From: Vibrio sinensis
Lineage (GTDB): Bacteria; Pseudomonadota; Gammaproteobacteria; Enterobacterales; Vibrionaceae
Assembly: GCF_003605645.1 (NCBI RefSeq)
Contig: NZ_QVMU01000005.1
Location: 164,057-228,056, forward strand
Length of the DNA stretch: 64,000 nt
Reading direction: 5' to 3'
The translations under genes were made by a program, and so were the position numbers. The notes under the pieces are model-generated. The model was not told the DNA's origin. It made no database searches and saw only the letters and a program-made list of their open reading frames with translations. Below, one piece after another: positions 9,544 through 17,984 of the stretch; the first letter of the stretch is position 1; each line of letters begins with the position of its first letter.

Positions 9544-10410
9544 ATGATTTATAGTATGACCGCTTACGCGCGCAAAGAAGTGAAAGGCGATTGGGGCACG
9601 GCTGTATGGGAAATTCGCAGCGTAAACCAACGTTACCTAGAAACTTACTTCCGCCTTCCTGAACAGTTCCGTGGTTTAGAACCTGTACTGCGTGAGCGCT
9701 TTCGTCAACGCCTTGCTCGCGGCAAGGTAGAGTGCGCATTGCGATTTGAAGCAAACCCATCAGCAAAAGGCGAGCTTACAATCAACGAAACACTGGCTCA
9801 ACAAGTGATCAACGCCGCTGAGCAAGTAATGAAAATGACTGGTGAGTCTAGCCGTTTGAACCCATTCCAAGTGATGCAATGGCCTGGCGTAATGGAAGCT
9901 CCTGAACAAGACATGGATTCAGTAAACAAAGACCTTCTTGCTGGTTTTGATGCTGCAATCGGTGAGTTCATTGAAGCTCGTGGTCGTGAAGGCGAGAACA
10001 TGAAAGCGTTGATCGATCAACGTCTTGCTATTATCTCTGCTGAAGTCATTAAAGTTCGTGCACGTATGCCAGAAATTCTAGAATGGCAACGTGAGCGTCT
10101 ATTGAATAAATTTGAAGATGCCAAGATCGACCTTGATGCGTCTCGCGTAGAGCAAGAACTGATTATCTTGGCTCAAAAATCTGATGTTGCTGAAGAACTT
10201 GACCGTCTTGATTCACACGTAAAAGAGACCACTAGCATTTTGAAAAAAGGTGGCGCTGTGGGTCGTCGTCTTGATTTCATGATGCAAGAGTTTAACCGTG
10301 AATCAAACACACTAGCATCTAAGTCAATTAGTACTGACATCACCGCTTCAGGCGTTGAGCTAAAAGTACTTATCGAGCAAATGCGTGAACAGATCCAAAA
10401 CATTGAATAA
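9544..10410 (+). CDS. yicC: YicC family endoribonuclease
   Basis: The frame is open from 9421, but translation should start at the ATG at 9544: the product MIYSMTAYARKEVKGDWG is 288 residues, colinear with E. coli YicC (about 287), and AGGAAA precedes it. It keeps the conserved SVNQRYLETYFRLPEQFRGLE near the start and GRRLDFMMQEFNRESNTL near the end. YicC is a cytosolic endoribonuclease reported to act on the sRNA RyhB in E. coli. It is divergent from rph, a widely conserved arrangement. Confidence 0.93.
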   Translation: MIYSMTAYARKEVKGDWGTAVWEIRSVNQRYLETYFRLPEQFRGLEPVLRERFRQRLARGKVECALRFEANPSAKGELTINETLAQQVINAAEQVMKMTGESSRLNPFQVMQWPGVMEAPEQDMDSVNKDLLAGFDAAIGEFIEARGREGENMKALIDQRLAIISAEVIKVRARMPEILEWQRERLLNKFEDAKIDLDASRVEQELIILAQKSDVAEELDRLDSHVKETTSILKKGGAVGRRLDFMMQEFNRESNTLASKSISTDITASGVELKVLIEQMREQIQNIE

Positions 10411-10426
10411 TTTTTCATTGAAGAAA

Positions 10427-10456
10427 AACAAAAGCGCGATTCGTCGCGCTTTTGTT
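10427..10456 (+). terminator. Rho-independent terminator of yicC
   Basis: A 13-bp perfect stem AACAAAAGCGCGA closed by a stable TTCG tetraloop, 16 nt after the yicC stop. The symmetric A/T arms may also serve the convergent EamA gene. Confidence 0.9.
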
Positions 10457-10470
10457 TGTTATGGCCATCG

Positions 10471-11442
10471 CTATTTGAGCAGTGACTGACAAATATTAAC
10501 GTCTGCGGAAAGCTCTTTTCGTCGCTTACCATTTAATCTTTGTCGAATTGAATGCCACTGATTCAATGATGAAACCTCAAGTTTCGTCACAAAAATCCCG
10601 CCTAATAATGGGATCATCAACAAAATAGATGCCATCGAAATACTGTTTCCTGCAAACCACGTTGATAGACTCAAAGCGATCAATGGGAAAAACAAGAAAC
10701 AAATTGAAGCCGTAAATGGCGTCGAAACTTGCCCCAACTTAAAGTACGCAACAATCCCCCCTACACTCGCAAACAAACCTAAGTAAACCACGGCTGCGAC
10801 AGAATCAAATGCGAACATGGTTATATTTGGCTGCTCAACTAGCAATGACGTTATAAACAAACAGATTGACGCTACAAAGCTTGGAAGAGCGTTGTACGTG
10901 AGTACTGGAATGCCTTTACAGTGCTTCTCAACTAAAACATACATCATTGCATGTGTTATTACAGCGCCACCTAAAGAAACAAACCCTAGCAGGTAATCAT
11001 CTCCGCCCAAGCTCATCTCATTGACCAATATTAAGATGAGGCTACATACCGCGATCAATAAGCCTAGAATTTGGACTTTTCGTAACCTCAAACCAAGGAA
11101 AAGGGTTGAAGTTATCATCACTGCAATAGGCATATTGGCAAAGATAATCGAAGCTAATCCCGAGGATATATACTGCTCACCAAAAATCATTAAAGTAAAT
11201 GGAATCGCAAAATAAAAAATAGCTACGATTAACATCCAAACCATTTTTCCTTTGGGGAAAAATAGAGGCTGTTTTAGCAACTTAGCTAAGAGAATCAATA
11301 ATGGCGCTGCGATAAAAAAGCGAAGCCCTGTGGCAAAAATCGGAGGTATGGTTTGTACTGCGATTTCCATCGCAAGCCATGTCGTGCCCCAAATTAAGCA
11401 AACTGAAAAAAACAATAGCATGGGTAGGTGTTTACGCAACAT
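10471..11442 (-). CDS. EamA/DMT superfamily transporter
   Basis: With the start at the ATG at 11442 (MLRKHLPMLLFFSVCLIWGTTWLAM), preceded by GGAGGTGG, the product is 323 residues; the frame opens five codons earlier but without a ribosome site. It has about ten hydrophobic segments in two EamA repeats, with WGTTWLAME typical of the first helix. Such exporters move amino acids, nucleosides or other metabolites across the inner membrane; substrate is not predictable here. It is monocistronic, convergent with yicC. A 22-bp perfect palindrome lies 127 nt upstream of its start. Confidence 0.88.
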   Translation of the reverse strand: MLRKHLPMLLFFSVCLIWGTTWLAMEIAVQTIPPIFATGLRFFIAAPLLILLAKLLKQPLFFPKGKMVWMLIVAIFYFAIPFTLMIFGEQYISSGLASIIFANMPIAVMITSTLFLGLRLRKVQILGLLIAVCSLILILVNEMSLGGDDYLLGFVSLGGAVITHAMMYVLVEKHCKGIPVLTYNALPSFVASICLFITSLLVEQPNITMFAFDSVAAVVYLGLFASVGGIVAYFKLGQVSTPFTASICFLFFPLIALSLSTWFAGNSISMASILLMIPLLGGIFVTKLEVSSLNQWHSIRQRLNGKRRKELSADVNICQSLLK

Positions 11443-11568
11443 AACCACCTCCAACACAAAACAAAGTGATTGTACTGCTAATACGCATTAGGCATGAGCG
11501 CTGCGCCGAAAAGCACAACGTATTAATTAACGACATAAAGATCATTTTCTTATTCCCATCACAGGATG

Positions 11569-11590
11569 GTGTAAATAAATTTATTTACAC
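11569..11590. promoter_or_regulatory. 22-bp perfect palindrome upstream of the EamA gene
   Basis: Each half reads GTGTAAATAAA toward the centre, with core ATAAATTTAT. The core and overall 22-bp size match the LuxR/HapR/SmcR master quorum-sensing consensus (TTATTG-ATAAATTTAT-CAATAA), but the outer arms differ. No T-run follows, so a terminator is unlikely. It lies 127 nt upstream of the EamA start and 81 nt after the Cys-rich gene. Confidence 0.5.
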
Positions 11591-11670
11591 GCATAACAAA
11601 TACGCACGAAACATTCGCACAAAGATTTCGTACAAAAAGTGTGGTGTAGCAAAGTGCTACGAGATAGGAA

Positions 11671-12045
11671 TTAGGCTATCGGAGGGCGATAGAGTGAGCG
11701 CATATCTGCACTTGAATAGAGAGTCAAAGGCGTTGCATTAACAACAAATCGATAAGGTGACTCATAGGAATGTAATAAGTTACCAATAAGGTAGCTGCCT
11801 TGAGTTGATCCTGAAGAGCAACATTGTTTTTCCAAGCAACTGCCGCCAACATCGCAACATCCCGATTCAGTCTGTAAAAGAGTATCGAGTCCCTGATCGG
11901 TACAATGAACCGCTTCTATTGCGGTATTAGACATCAGAAATTGAGTAGACAAAACATCTGCACGAACGAAAACACTCGATAGCAAAACAGCCATCAGAGT
12001 TATCACGAAAAAGCAGATAGTGGGTATGTTTTTACTGAACACCAC
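11671..12045 (-). CDS. Cys-rich secreted protein, DUF2946-like
   Basis: 124 residues with an Ala-ended signal peptide (MVFSKNIPT, hydrophobic to about residue 28, cut near FVRA). The mature part is about 95 residues and has six clustered cysteines in ESGCCDVGGSCLEKQCC plus an earlier VHC, then ends SLYRPPIA. The ending and the C/H-rich middle recall small periplasmic proteins of the DUF2946 group near metal-handling genes, but I am not certain. Function unknown; metal binding or disulfide cross-linking is possible. Lies between psiE and the EamA gene. Confidence 0.65.
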   Translation of the reverse strand: MVFSKNIPTICFFVITLMAVLLSSVFVRADVLSTQFLMSNTAIEAVHCTDQGLDTLLQTESGCCDVGGSCLEKQCCSSGSTQGSYLIGNLLHSYESPYRFVVNATPLTLYSSADMRSLYRPPIA

Positions 12046-12201
12046 AATGTCTCGTCAAAGAATCAATTTAATCGTGCAACGATAACGGTATAGATAATAA
12101 TTAGCAACAAGCAAAACAGAGCTTTACATTGATTTACTTATACGTAGTGGTTACTAGTAGGCTAATTTACTAGCAATATGAAATTATCGATATTAAGTTC
12201 T

Positions 12202-12627
12202 CTACTCATCTTTTTCTTCAGTGCGTGGATCCACGTAGGGCCAATAATGGTGCCCGACTCGAATCAGTAACGTCGCACCAGCCAGCACAAATGCGGCTAA
12301 AGATAGCCAAACAATCATGGCAGAATCGAGTTCTTTCATTCCCAAGGTGATGTATCGGGCGATGGCCATCATCGCGATATAAATTGGGTAACGTACCGGA
12401 ATCTTACCGTTGACGACAAACTGCTGCACCATGGCGAGCACTTCGAGATAAATAAACATCAACAAAATGTCCGTCAACTGAATGCGCTTCTCGACAAAGA
12501 CATGCACAAACTCCTCCACCATTGCAAAAAGCGTGGCTAATGTAATCGCCACCAGCAAAACGGCTTCAAGGATGTGAAACACTTTTAAAAATGGACGACT
12601 AAATGATTTAGGTAAGTGTGAAGGCAT
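12202..12627 (-). CDS. psiE: Phosphate-starvation-inducible protein PsiE
   Basis: A 141-residue membrane protein with four hydrophobic segments (about 20-42, 55-75, 83-100, 108-125) and the PsiE pattern VEEFVHVFV, LLMFIYLEVLAMV and VRYPIYIAMMAIARYI. PsiE genes belong to the phosphate-starvation group in E. coli; molecular function is unknown. I see no clear PhoB box (CTGTCAT repeats) in the 170 nt upstream, so regulation here may differ. Confidence 0.9.
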   Translation of the reverse strand: MPSHLPKSFSRPFLKVFHILEAVLLVAITLATLFAMVEEFVHVFVEKRIQLTDILLMFIYLEVLAMVQQFVVNGKIPVRYPIYIAMMAIARYITLGMKELDSAMIVWLSLAAFVLAGATLLIRVGHHYWPYVDPRTEEKDE

Positions 12628-12737
12628 GTGTGGTATCCATATACAAAATCAACTCGTTATGAGTTTAGCATGCTGATATAAAGAAAAAACACACAAAAAA
12701 CGTGCTTCATCCCATCACGACTAAAGAATGAATAAAA

Positions 12738-12763
12738 AAGCCCGCAGACTAAACGGCGGGCTT
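12738..12763 (-). terminator. Rho-independent terminator of the NCS2 permease
   Basis: An AAGCCCGC/GCGGGCTT stem followed on the minus strand by six T's, 35 nt after the permease stop codon. Confidence 0.85.
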
Positions 12764-12797
12764 TCACATCAATTGCTTCTAAGGCATGAGCTGTAGA

Positions 12798-14168
12798 TTA
12801 GAGCATCACTAGGTAGGCAAGGAACAAGACACACAATCCGTAAATAACAGGATGAACTTGCTTACCTTTACCTGCGACCACCATGGTAAATGCGTAGCTG
12901 ATGAAGCCCATCGCCATACCATTTGCTGGAGAGAAGCTCACCACGGTAAACATAATGGTAAAGAACGCTGCAATGCGAGACTCTTTTTGTTCCCACTGAA
13001 TTTGCCCTAAACGACCAATCATGTAGATGCCGACAACTACCATCGCTGGCGCAACCATTGCAGCAGAAAAAACTGAGAACAATGGGAACATAAATAGAGA
13101 TAGTGCAAATAAGCCAGCAACCATCACTGCAGCAAGACCTGTCTTCGCTCCTTGTGAAGATGCGATGCCTGATTCAGAGAATGCAGTGATTGATGTAGTA
13201 CCTAAAATCGAACCAATAACTGTACCACCTGCGTCTGCAACCAGTGCTGAACGAGCATTTGGCACTTTACCGTCTTTATCAATAATGCCGGCATCGCGAC
13301 CTACACCGATAATTGTGCTCAAACCATCAAAGAAGTCGACAATTAGGAAGATGATGACGATAAACAGCAGGTCAAACATCTTGTCTGTGGTGAGATTAGA
13401 GAAATCGAACACCTTACCAAAGCTGCCCTCAATACTTGGCGGCATCGAGAAGAACTGGTCTGGAATTGGTGCGTTGTTGGTGCCCATGATGACATCAGCA
13501 AGCACTGTCAGAATGATCGCAGAGATGAACGAAATAAACGTCGCCAACTTAATATCACGTACCATACAACCAAGTGCGATAAAGATACTGATATAAGCGA
13601 TAATCACTTGCGGGTTAGAAATGTCGCCCATGCTCACCAAGATGATTGGGTTCGCAACAATAATACCTGCGTTTTTCAAACCTAAAAATGCGATGAAAAG
13701 GCCAAGTGAAACGGTGATCGCGAGTTTTAGGTCTTCAGGAATCGATTCAATTAACGCTTTGCGGATATTCGTCATTGAAAGAATCAGGTAAAGCACACCA
13801 GAAAGGAAGATACCGAATAAAGCCTCATGCCAAACCAACGCCACTGAACTGCTCAATAGCATACCTTTGAAGAAGCCGTTCATGCTCATACCTGGAGCAA
13901 GCATCACTGGGTAGTTACCCCAAATACCCATAATCAAGGTAGCAATAGCAGAAGCGATAGCCGTTGCTGTAAATACCGCACCTTTATCCATCCCAGGAAT
14001 GCTTCCTAGAATCGCAGGGTTTACTGCCAAAATGTAACTCATCGCTAAGAATGTAATGAAACCAGCGTACAGCTCAGTACCAACGGTAGTATTGCGTTGA
14101 GTAATTTTAAAAACAGAATCAAGGACTCTAGGGGGAGTTTGCGACTTTAGGGTTGAATCGAGACTCAC
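12798..14168 (-). CDS. NCS2 family purine permease (AzgA-like)
   Basis: 456 residues with 12 or more membrane segments. It belongs to the AzgA/GhxP branch of NCS2: LYAGFITFLAMSYILAVNPAIL, LAPGMSMNGFF, IFLIVDFFDGLSTIIGVG and the NAT-like SITAFSESGIASSQGAKTGLAAV. Members are proton symporters for hypoxanthine, guanine or adenine. Upstream on the same strand lie a promoter with two PurR-like operators and a guanine-class riboswitch, which strongly supports guanine/hypoxanthine as substrate and feedback control by it. A weak GTGAG precedes the ATG. Monocistronic, ended by the hairpin at 12738-12763. Confidence 0.93.
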   Translation of the reverse strand: MSLDSTLKSQTPPRVLDSVFKITQRNTTVGTELYAGFITFLAMSYILAVNPAILGSIPGMDKGAVFTATAIASAIATLIMGIWGNYPVMLAPGMSMNGFFKGMLLSSSVALVWHEALFGIFLSGVLYLILSMTNIRKALIESIPEDLKLAITVSLGLFIAFLGLKNAGIIVANPIILVSMGDISNPQVIIAYISIFIALGCMVRDIKLATFISFISAIILTVLADVIMGTNNAPIPDQFFSMPPSIEGSFGKVFDFSNLTTDKMFDLLFIVIIFLIVDFFDGLSTIIGVGRDAGIIDKDGKVPNARSALVADAGGTVIGSILGTTSITAFSESGIASSQGAKTGLAAVMVAGLFALSLFMFPLFSVFSAAMVAPAMVVVGIYMIGRLGQIQWEQKESRIAAFFTIMFTVVSFSPANGMAMGFISYAFTMVVAGKGKQVHPVIYGLCVLFLAYLVML

Positions 14169-14275
14169 AGTAAACCTCTTACAGCTTGGGTTAGACCTTT
14201 ATAAAAAGGTATGGACGTAAATTAGATCAATACGTTCCATTGCTGTATGAATGCACTGGTGCCTTTCTTCGCAAC

Positions 14276-14332
14276 CTATGCTTTTACATGCAAATACTGC
14301 TTTTCTATGCAGATATTACTTTTCTACACAGA
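14276..14332 (-). repeat. Three imperfect 19-nt tandem repeats in the permease leader
   Basis: Minus-strand units at 14314-14332, 14295-14313 and 14276-14294 share the pattern TCTGCATAGAAAAGCAGTA with a few changes each. Units 2 and 3 can form small CTGC/GCAG or TGC/GCA hairpins around an A-rich loop. They start directly after the riboswitch aptamer and may form part of its expression platform. Confidence 0.7.
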
Positions 14333-14335
14333 AGT

Positions 14336-14400
14336 ACTGTAGTGACCAAGATAGGCTCGGTAGTAGAAACGTCTAAACCATTTTATTAGACATATACAGC
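14336..14400 (-). ncRNA. Purine riboswitch aptamer, guanine class
   Basis: Read on the minus strand, P1 is GCUGUA/UACAGU; P2 is GUCUAA/UUAGAC with loop AAAAUGG, ending in the conserved GG; J2/3 is GUUUCUAC; P3 is ACCGA/UUGGU (one G-U pair) with 7-nt loop GCCUAUC; J3/1 ends AC before P1. All segment lengths equal the Bacillus xpt aptamer, so residues number canonically: U22, U47, U51 are kept and position 74 is C, which pairs with guanine/hypoxanthine (U would mean adenine). Deviations: U at 24 and a U54/C72 mismatch. Part of P1 can instead pair with CUGUG at 14327-14331, a likely switch. No U-run terminator precedes the permease, so control may be translational. Confidence 0.88.
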
Positions 14401-14401
14401 A

Positions 14402-14417
14402 ACGAAATCGTTTGCGC
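14402..14417. promoter_or_regulatory. PurR-like operator at the permease transcription start
   Basis: ACGAAATCGTTTGCGC matches the PurR box (ACGCAAACGTTTGCGT type) in most positions including the central CG. It lies 4 nt downstream of the -10 box, so a bound repressor would cover the start site. Confidence 0.7.
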
Positions 14418-14420
14418 GGC

Positions 14421-14448
14421 ATTGTAAGGAATTTGAATGAGAGTTCAA
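14421..14448 (-). promoter_or_regulatory. Sigma70 promoter of the NCS2 permease
   Basis: -35 TTGAAC (14443-14448), 16-nt spacer, -10 TACAAT (14421-14426) on the minus strand. The predicted start, around 14414, is about 15 nt before the riboswitch aptamer. Confidence 0.65.
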
Positions 14449-14475
14449 TGAATTTCGTACGAAACAAGCAAATTA

Positions 14476-14491
14476 AAGCAAACGTTTGCCT
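14476..14491. promoter_or_regulatory. Upstream PurR-like operator
   Basis: Contains the perfect palindrome GCAAACGTTTGC (14478-14489), the core of the PurR box. It lies 27 nt upstream of the -35 box, so two operators bracket the promoter; centre-to-centre distance is 74 nt, about seven helical turns. Confidence 0.75.
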
Positions 14492-14594
14492 TTTGGCGAA
14501 AATTTTGTTTCAAGCCATCTGTTCATGGCATAGAGAAAAACTCACCATCACCACCTGACTCAAGTGGTGAATAATTGTGTTCTAGTTGTCCTAA

Positions 14595-15362
<768 letters not shown>

Positions 15363-15466
15363 TCACCGCTGTTTACAGATGAGACGATCTTCTCGCTAGA
15401 ATATAGATAGTGAAGACTGTATAATTTCTCGTCATACTAAAATTTAGTTAACTTATTGGAGTCCTC

Positions 15467-15739
15467 ATGGCACGCGTAACAGTTCAAGACGCTGTAGAAA
15501 AAGTTGGCAACCGTTTCGACCTAGTTCTAATTTCAGCACGCCGCGCACGTCAAATGCAAACTGGTGGTAAAGATTCACTTGTGCCAGAAGAGAACGATAA
15601 GCCAACGGTTATCGCTCTACGCGAAATCGAAGAAGGCCTGATCACTAAAGAGATCCTTGATGCTCGTGAGCGTCAAGAACAGCAAGAGCAAGAAGCAGCT
15701 GAACTAGCAGCAGTTAGCAGCATCGCTCATAGTCGTTAA
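15467..15739 (+). CDS. rpoZ: RNA polymerase omega subunit
   Basis: 90 residues, [31 protein letters not shown], nearly identical to E. coli omega over the N-terminal two thirds, with a Gln/Glu/Ala-rich tail. Omega clamps the beta' subunit during assembly and in E. coli forms part of a ppGpp site. TTGGAG precedes the ATG. It lies 104 nt after gmk and 37 nt before spoT. Confidence 0.97.
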   Translation: MARVTVQDAVEKVGNRFDLVLISARRARQMQTGGKDSLVPEENDKPTVIALREIEEGLITKEILDARERQEQQEQEAAELAAVSSIAHSR

Positions 15740-15776
15740 TCGACTTTCTAACTCAACTATCTTACGGGCCTAAAGT

Positions 15777-17897
15777 TTGTATCTATTCGATAGCCTCAAA
15801 GACGTTGCCCAAGAATATCTAACAGAGCCTCAAATTGAGGCTCTGCGTCAATCTTATGTGGTAGCGAAAAATGCCCATGAAGGGCAAACCCGTTCGACCG
15901 GGGAACCCTATATCATCCATCCAGTTGCTGTTTCACGTATTCTCGCAGAAATGCGCTTGGATATTGAAACCCTGCAAGCGGCTTTACTTCATGATGTCAT
16001 CGAAGATTGTGATGTCACCAAAGAAGATCTCGAAGTTCAATTTGGAACAACGGTAGCCGAACTGGTCGATGGCGTATCTAAGCTTGATAAGCTCAAATTT
16101 CGCGATCGCAAAGAAGCGCAAGCTGAGAACTTCCGTAAGATGGTTCTTGCCATGGTGCAAGACATTCGAGTCATCCTAATTAAACTGGCTGACCGAACCC
16201 ACAATATGCGCACTCTCGGTGCATTACGTCCTGACAAAAAACGCCGTATTGCGCGTGAAACTCTCGAAATTTACTCTCCTCTAGCCCACCGCCTTGGTAT
16301 CCACAACATCAAAACTGAACTCGAAGAGTTAGGCTTTGAAGCGCTATATCCAAATCGCTACCGTGTATTAAAAGAAGTGGTTAAAGCGGCTCGTGGTAAT
16401 CGTAAAGAGATGATTCAACGCATCCACAGTGAAATCGAAGGTCGCTTAGAAGAAGTCGGATTACCTGCACGAGTCTTAGGCCGTGAGAAGAATCTGTTCT
16501 CCATCTATAACAAGATGAAAACCAAAGAACAGAAATTCCACACCATCATGGACATCTATGCATTTCGCGTAATCGTCGATAGCGCTGATACCTGTTATCG
16601 CGTATTAGGCCAAGTACACAGCTTGTACAAGCCTCGTCCAAGTCGTATGAAAGATTACATTGCCGTACCAAAAGCGAACGGCTATCAATCTCTGCATACC
16701 TCGATGGTAGGTCCACATGGTGTTCCTGTTGAAGTTCAAATTCGAACCGAAGACATGGACCAAATGGCGGACAAAGGTGTTGCTGCGCATTGGTCGTACA
16801 AAGGTAATGGCGAACGTACCGGAACCACCGCACAAGTGAAAGCTCAGCGCTGGATGCAAAGCTTACTTGAGCTACAGCAAAGTGCGGGCAACTCATTCGA
16901 ATTTATTGAAAACGTAAAATCCGATCTGTTCCCAGATGAGATTTACGTCTTCACACCAAAAGGTCGTATCGTTGAACTCCCAGTGGGTGCAACGGCGGTT
17001 GACTTTGCGTATGCGGTACACACAGATGTAGGTAATACCTGTGTCGGTGCTCGTGTTGATCGCAACCCATACCCTCTTAGCAAGTCACTGAAAAATGGCC
17101 AAACCATCGAAATCATCAGTGCGCCGGGTGCTCGACCTAATGCGGCTTGGTTGAACTATGTCGTAACTTCTCGTGCTCGAACTAAGATTCGTCAAGTTCT
17201 GAAAACCATGCGTCGTGAAGAATCCGTTGCTCTTGGGCGTCGTCTTCTAAATCATGCCCTCGGTGAACGTTCTTTAGGTGATATTAGTGAAGCTAACATC
17301 AACCACGTACTAAGCGAACTTAAAATCGAATCCGTGGAAGAGCTATTGGCCGAAATCGGTCTTGGTGAACTGATGAGTATCGTGATTGCTCGTCGTTTAT
17401 TAGGCGATGCCGATGAACTCACTGAAGTCGAAAACGTCGATGGGAAACCAAGGAAGAAACTACCAATTCGTGGATCTGAAGGTATTTTGCTGACATTTGC
17501 TAATTGCTGTCACCCAATTCCTGATGACCATATTATTGCGCACGTTTCTCCGGGTCGTGGCCTTGTTGTTCACCGTGAAACCTGTCCTAATGTACGTGGT
17601 TACCAACGTGAACCTGATAAGTACATGGCCGTTGAGTGGTCTGAAGATTACGACCAAGAGTTTATTACTGAACTCAAAGTCGATGTTCAGAACCGTCAAG
17701 GTGCCTTGGCAGAACTGACCAATGTTATCTCGAAAACCGGCTCAAACATTCACGGTTTAACCACTGAAGAGCGTGATGGCCGTTTATACACGGTTATGGT
17801 TCTACTAACGACGAAAGACCGCGTTCACTTGGCAAGCATTATGCGAAGAATCAAAGCCATGCCACAGACGCTCAAAGTACGCCGTCGTAAAAACTAG
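15777..17897 (+). CDS. spoT: Bifunctional (p)ppGpp synthetase/hydrolase SpoT
   Basis: 706 residues starting at TTG (MYLFDSLKDV), as in E. coli spoT. Order: HD hydrolase domain (HPVAVSRIL, LLHDVIED, about 45-80, and KLADRTHNMRTL), synthetase domain (IMDIYAFRVIV, KANGYQSLHTSM), TGS domain (about 390-450, DEIYVFTPKGRIVELP), zinc-finger-like region with CCHPIPDD, and C-terminal ACT domain (about 630-706). It hydrolyses (p)ppGpp and makes it weakly under nutrient stress. The rare start and modest SD suggest low translation. A stem-loop follows at 17911. Confidence 0.97.
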   Translation: MYLFDSLKDVAQEYLTEPQIEALRQSYVVAKNAHEGQTRSTGEPYIIHPVAVSRILAEMRLDIETLQAALLHDVIEDCDVTKEDLEVQFGTTVAELVDGVSKLDKLKFRDRKEAQAENFRKMVLAMVQDIRVILIKLADRTHNMRTLGALRPDKKRRIARETLEIYSPLAHRLGIHNIKTELEELGFEALYPNRYRVLKEVVKAARGNRKEMIQRIHSEIEGRLEEVGLPARVLGREKNLFSIYNKMKTKEQKFHTIMDIYAFRVIVDSADTCYRVLGQVHSLYKPRPSRMKDYIAVPKANGYQSLHTSMVGPHGVPVEVQIRTEDMDQMADKGVAAHWSYKGNGERTGTTAQVKAQRWMQSLLELQQSAGNSFEFIENVKSDLFPDEIYVFTPKGRIVELPVGATAVDFAYAVHTDVGNTCVGARVDRNPYPLSKSLKNGQTIEIISAPGARPNAAWLNYVVTSRARTKIRQVLKTMRREESVALGRRLLNHALGERSLGDISEANINHVLSELKIESVEELLAEIGLGELMSIVIARRLLGDADELTEVENVDGKPRKKLPIRGSEGILLTFANCCHPIPDDHIIAHVSPGRGLVVHRETCPNVRGYQREPDKYMAVEWSEDYDQEFITELKVDVQNRQGALAELTNVISKTGSNIHGLTTEERDGRLYTVMVLLTTKDRVHLASIMRRIKAMPQTLKVRRRKN

Positions 17898-17910
17898 TCA
17901 CCTGACTCTC

Positions 17911-17945
17911 ATGCCCTTAACATCATTGATATTAAGGGCATTTTA
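17911..17945 (+). terminator. Terminator-like hairpin between spoT and trmH
   Basis: A perfect 10-bp stem ATGCCCTTAA/TTAAGGGCAT with an 11-nt loop, followed by TTTATT. It starts 13 nt after the spoT stop. The 3' arm carries the only Shine-Dalgarno-like AAGGG upstream of trmH, so the hairpin could reduce readthrough and also mask trmH initiation. Confidence 0.6.
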
Positions 17946-17984
17946 TTGATGTCCATATCGTTATCTTATCTGCACATAAATACT

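Noticed and set aside
11466..11741. Plus-strand 91-residue frame
   Set aside because: Covers the intergenic palindrome and the end of the Cys-rich gene; no SD, no domain, composition unlike a protein.
12628..12737. PhoB box for psiE
   Set aside because: I could not find CTGTCAT-type 11-nt repeats within the psiE upstream region.
13027..13596. Long plus-strand frame opposite the permease gene
   Set aside because: Antisense shadow of a gene with strong codon bias; the permease has clear NCS2 motifs and its own regulation.
14195..14215. ACCTTTTTATAAAGGT stem as the riboswitch terminator
   Set aside because: No T-run follows it on the minus strand; it may be structural but does not look like intrinsic termination.
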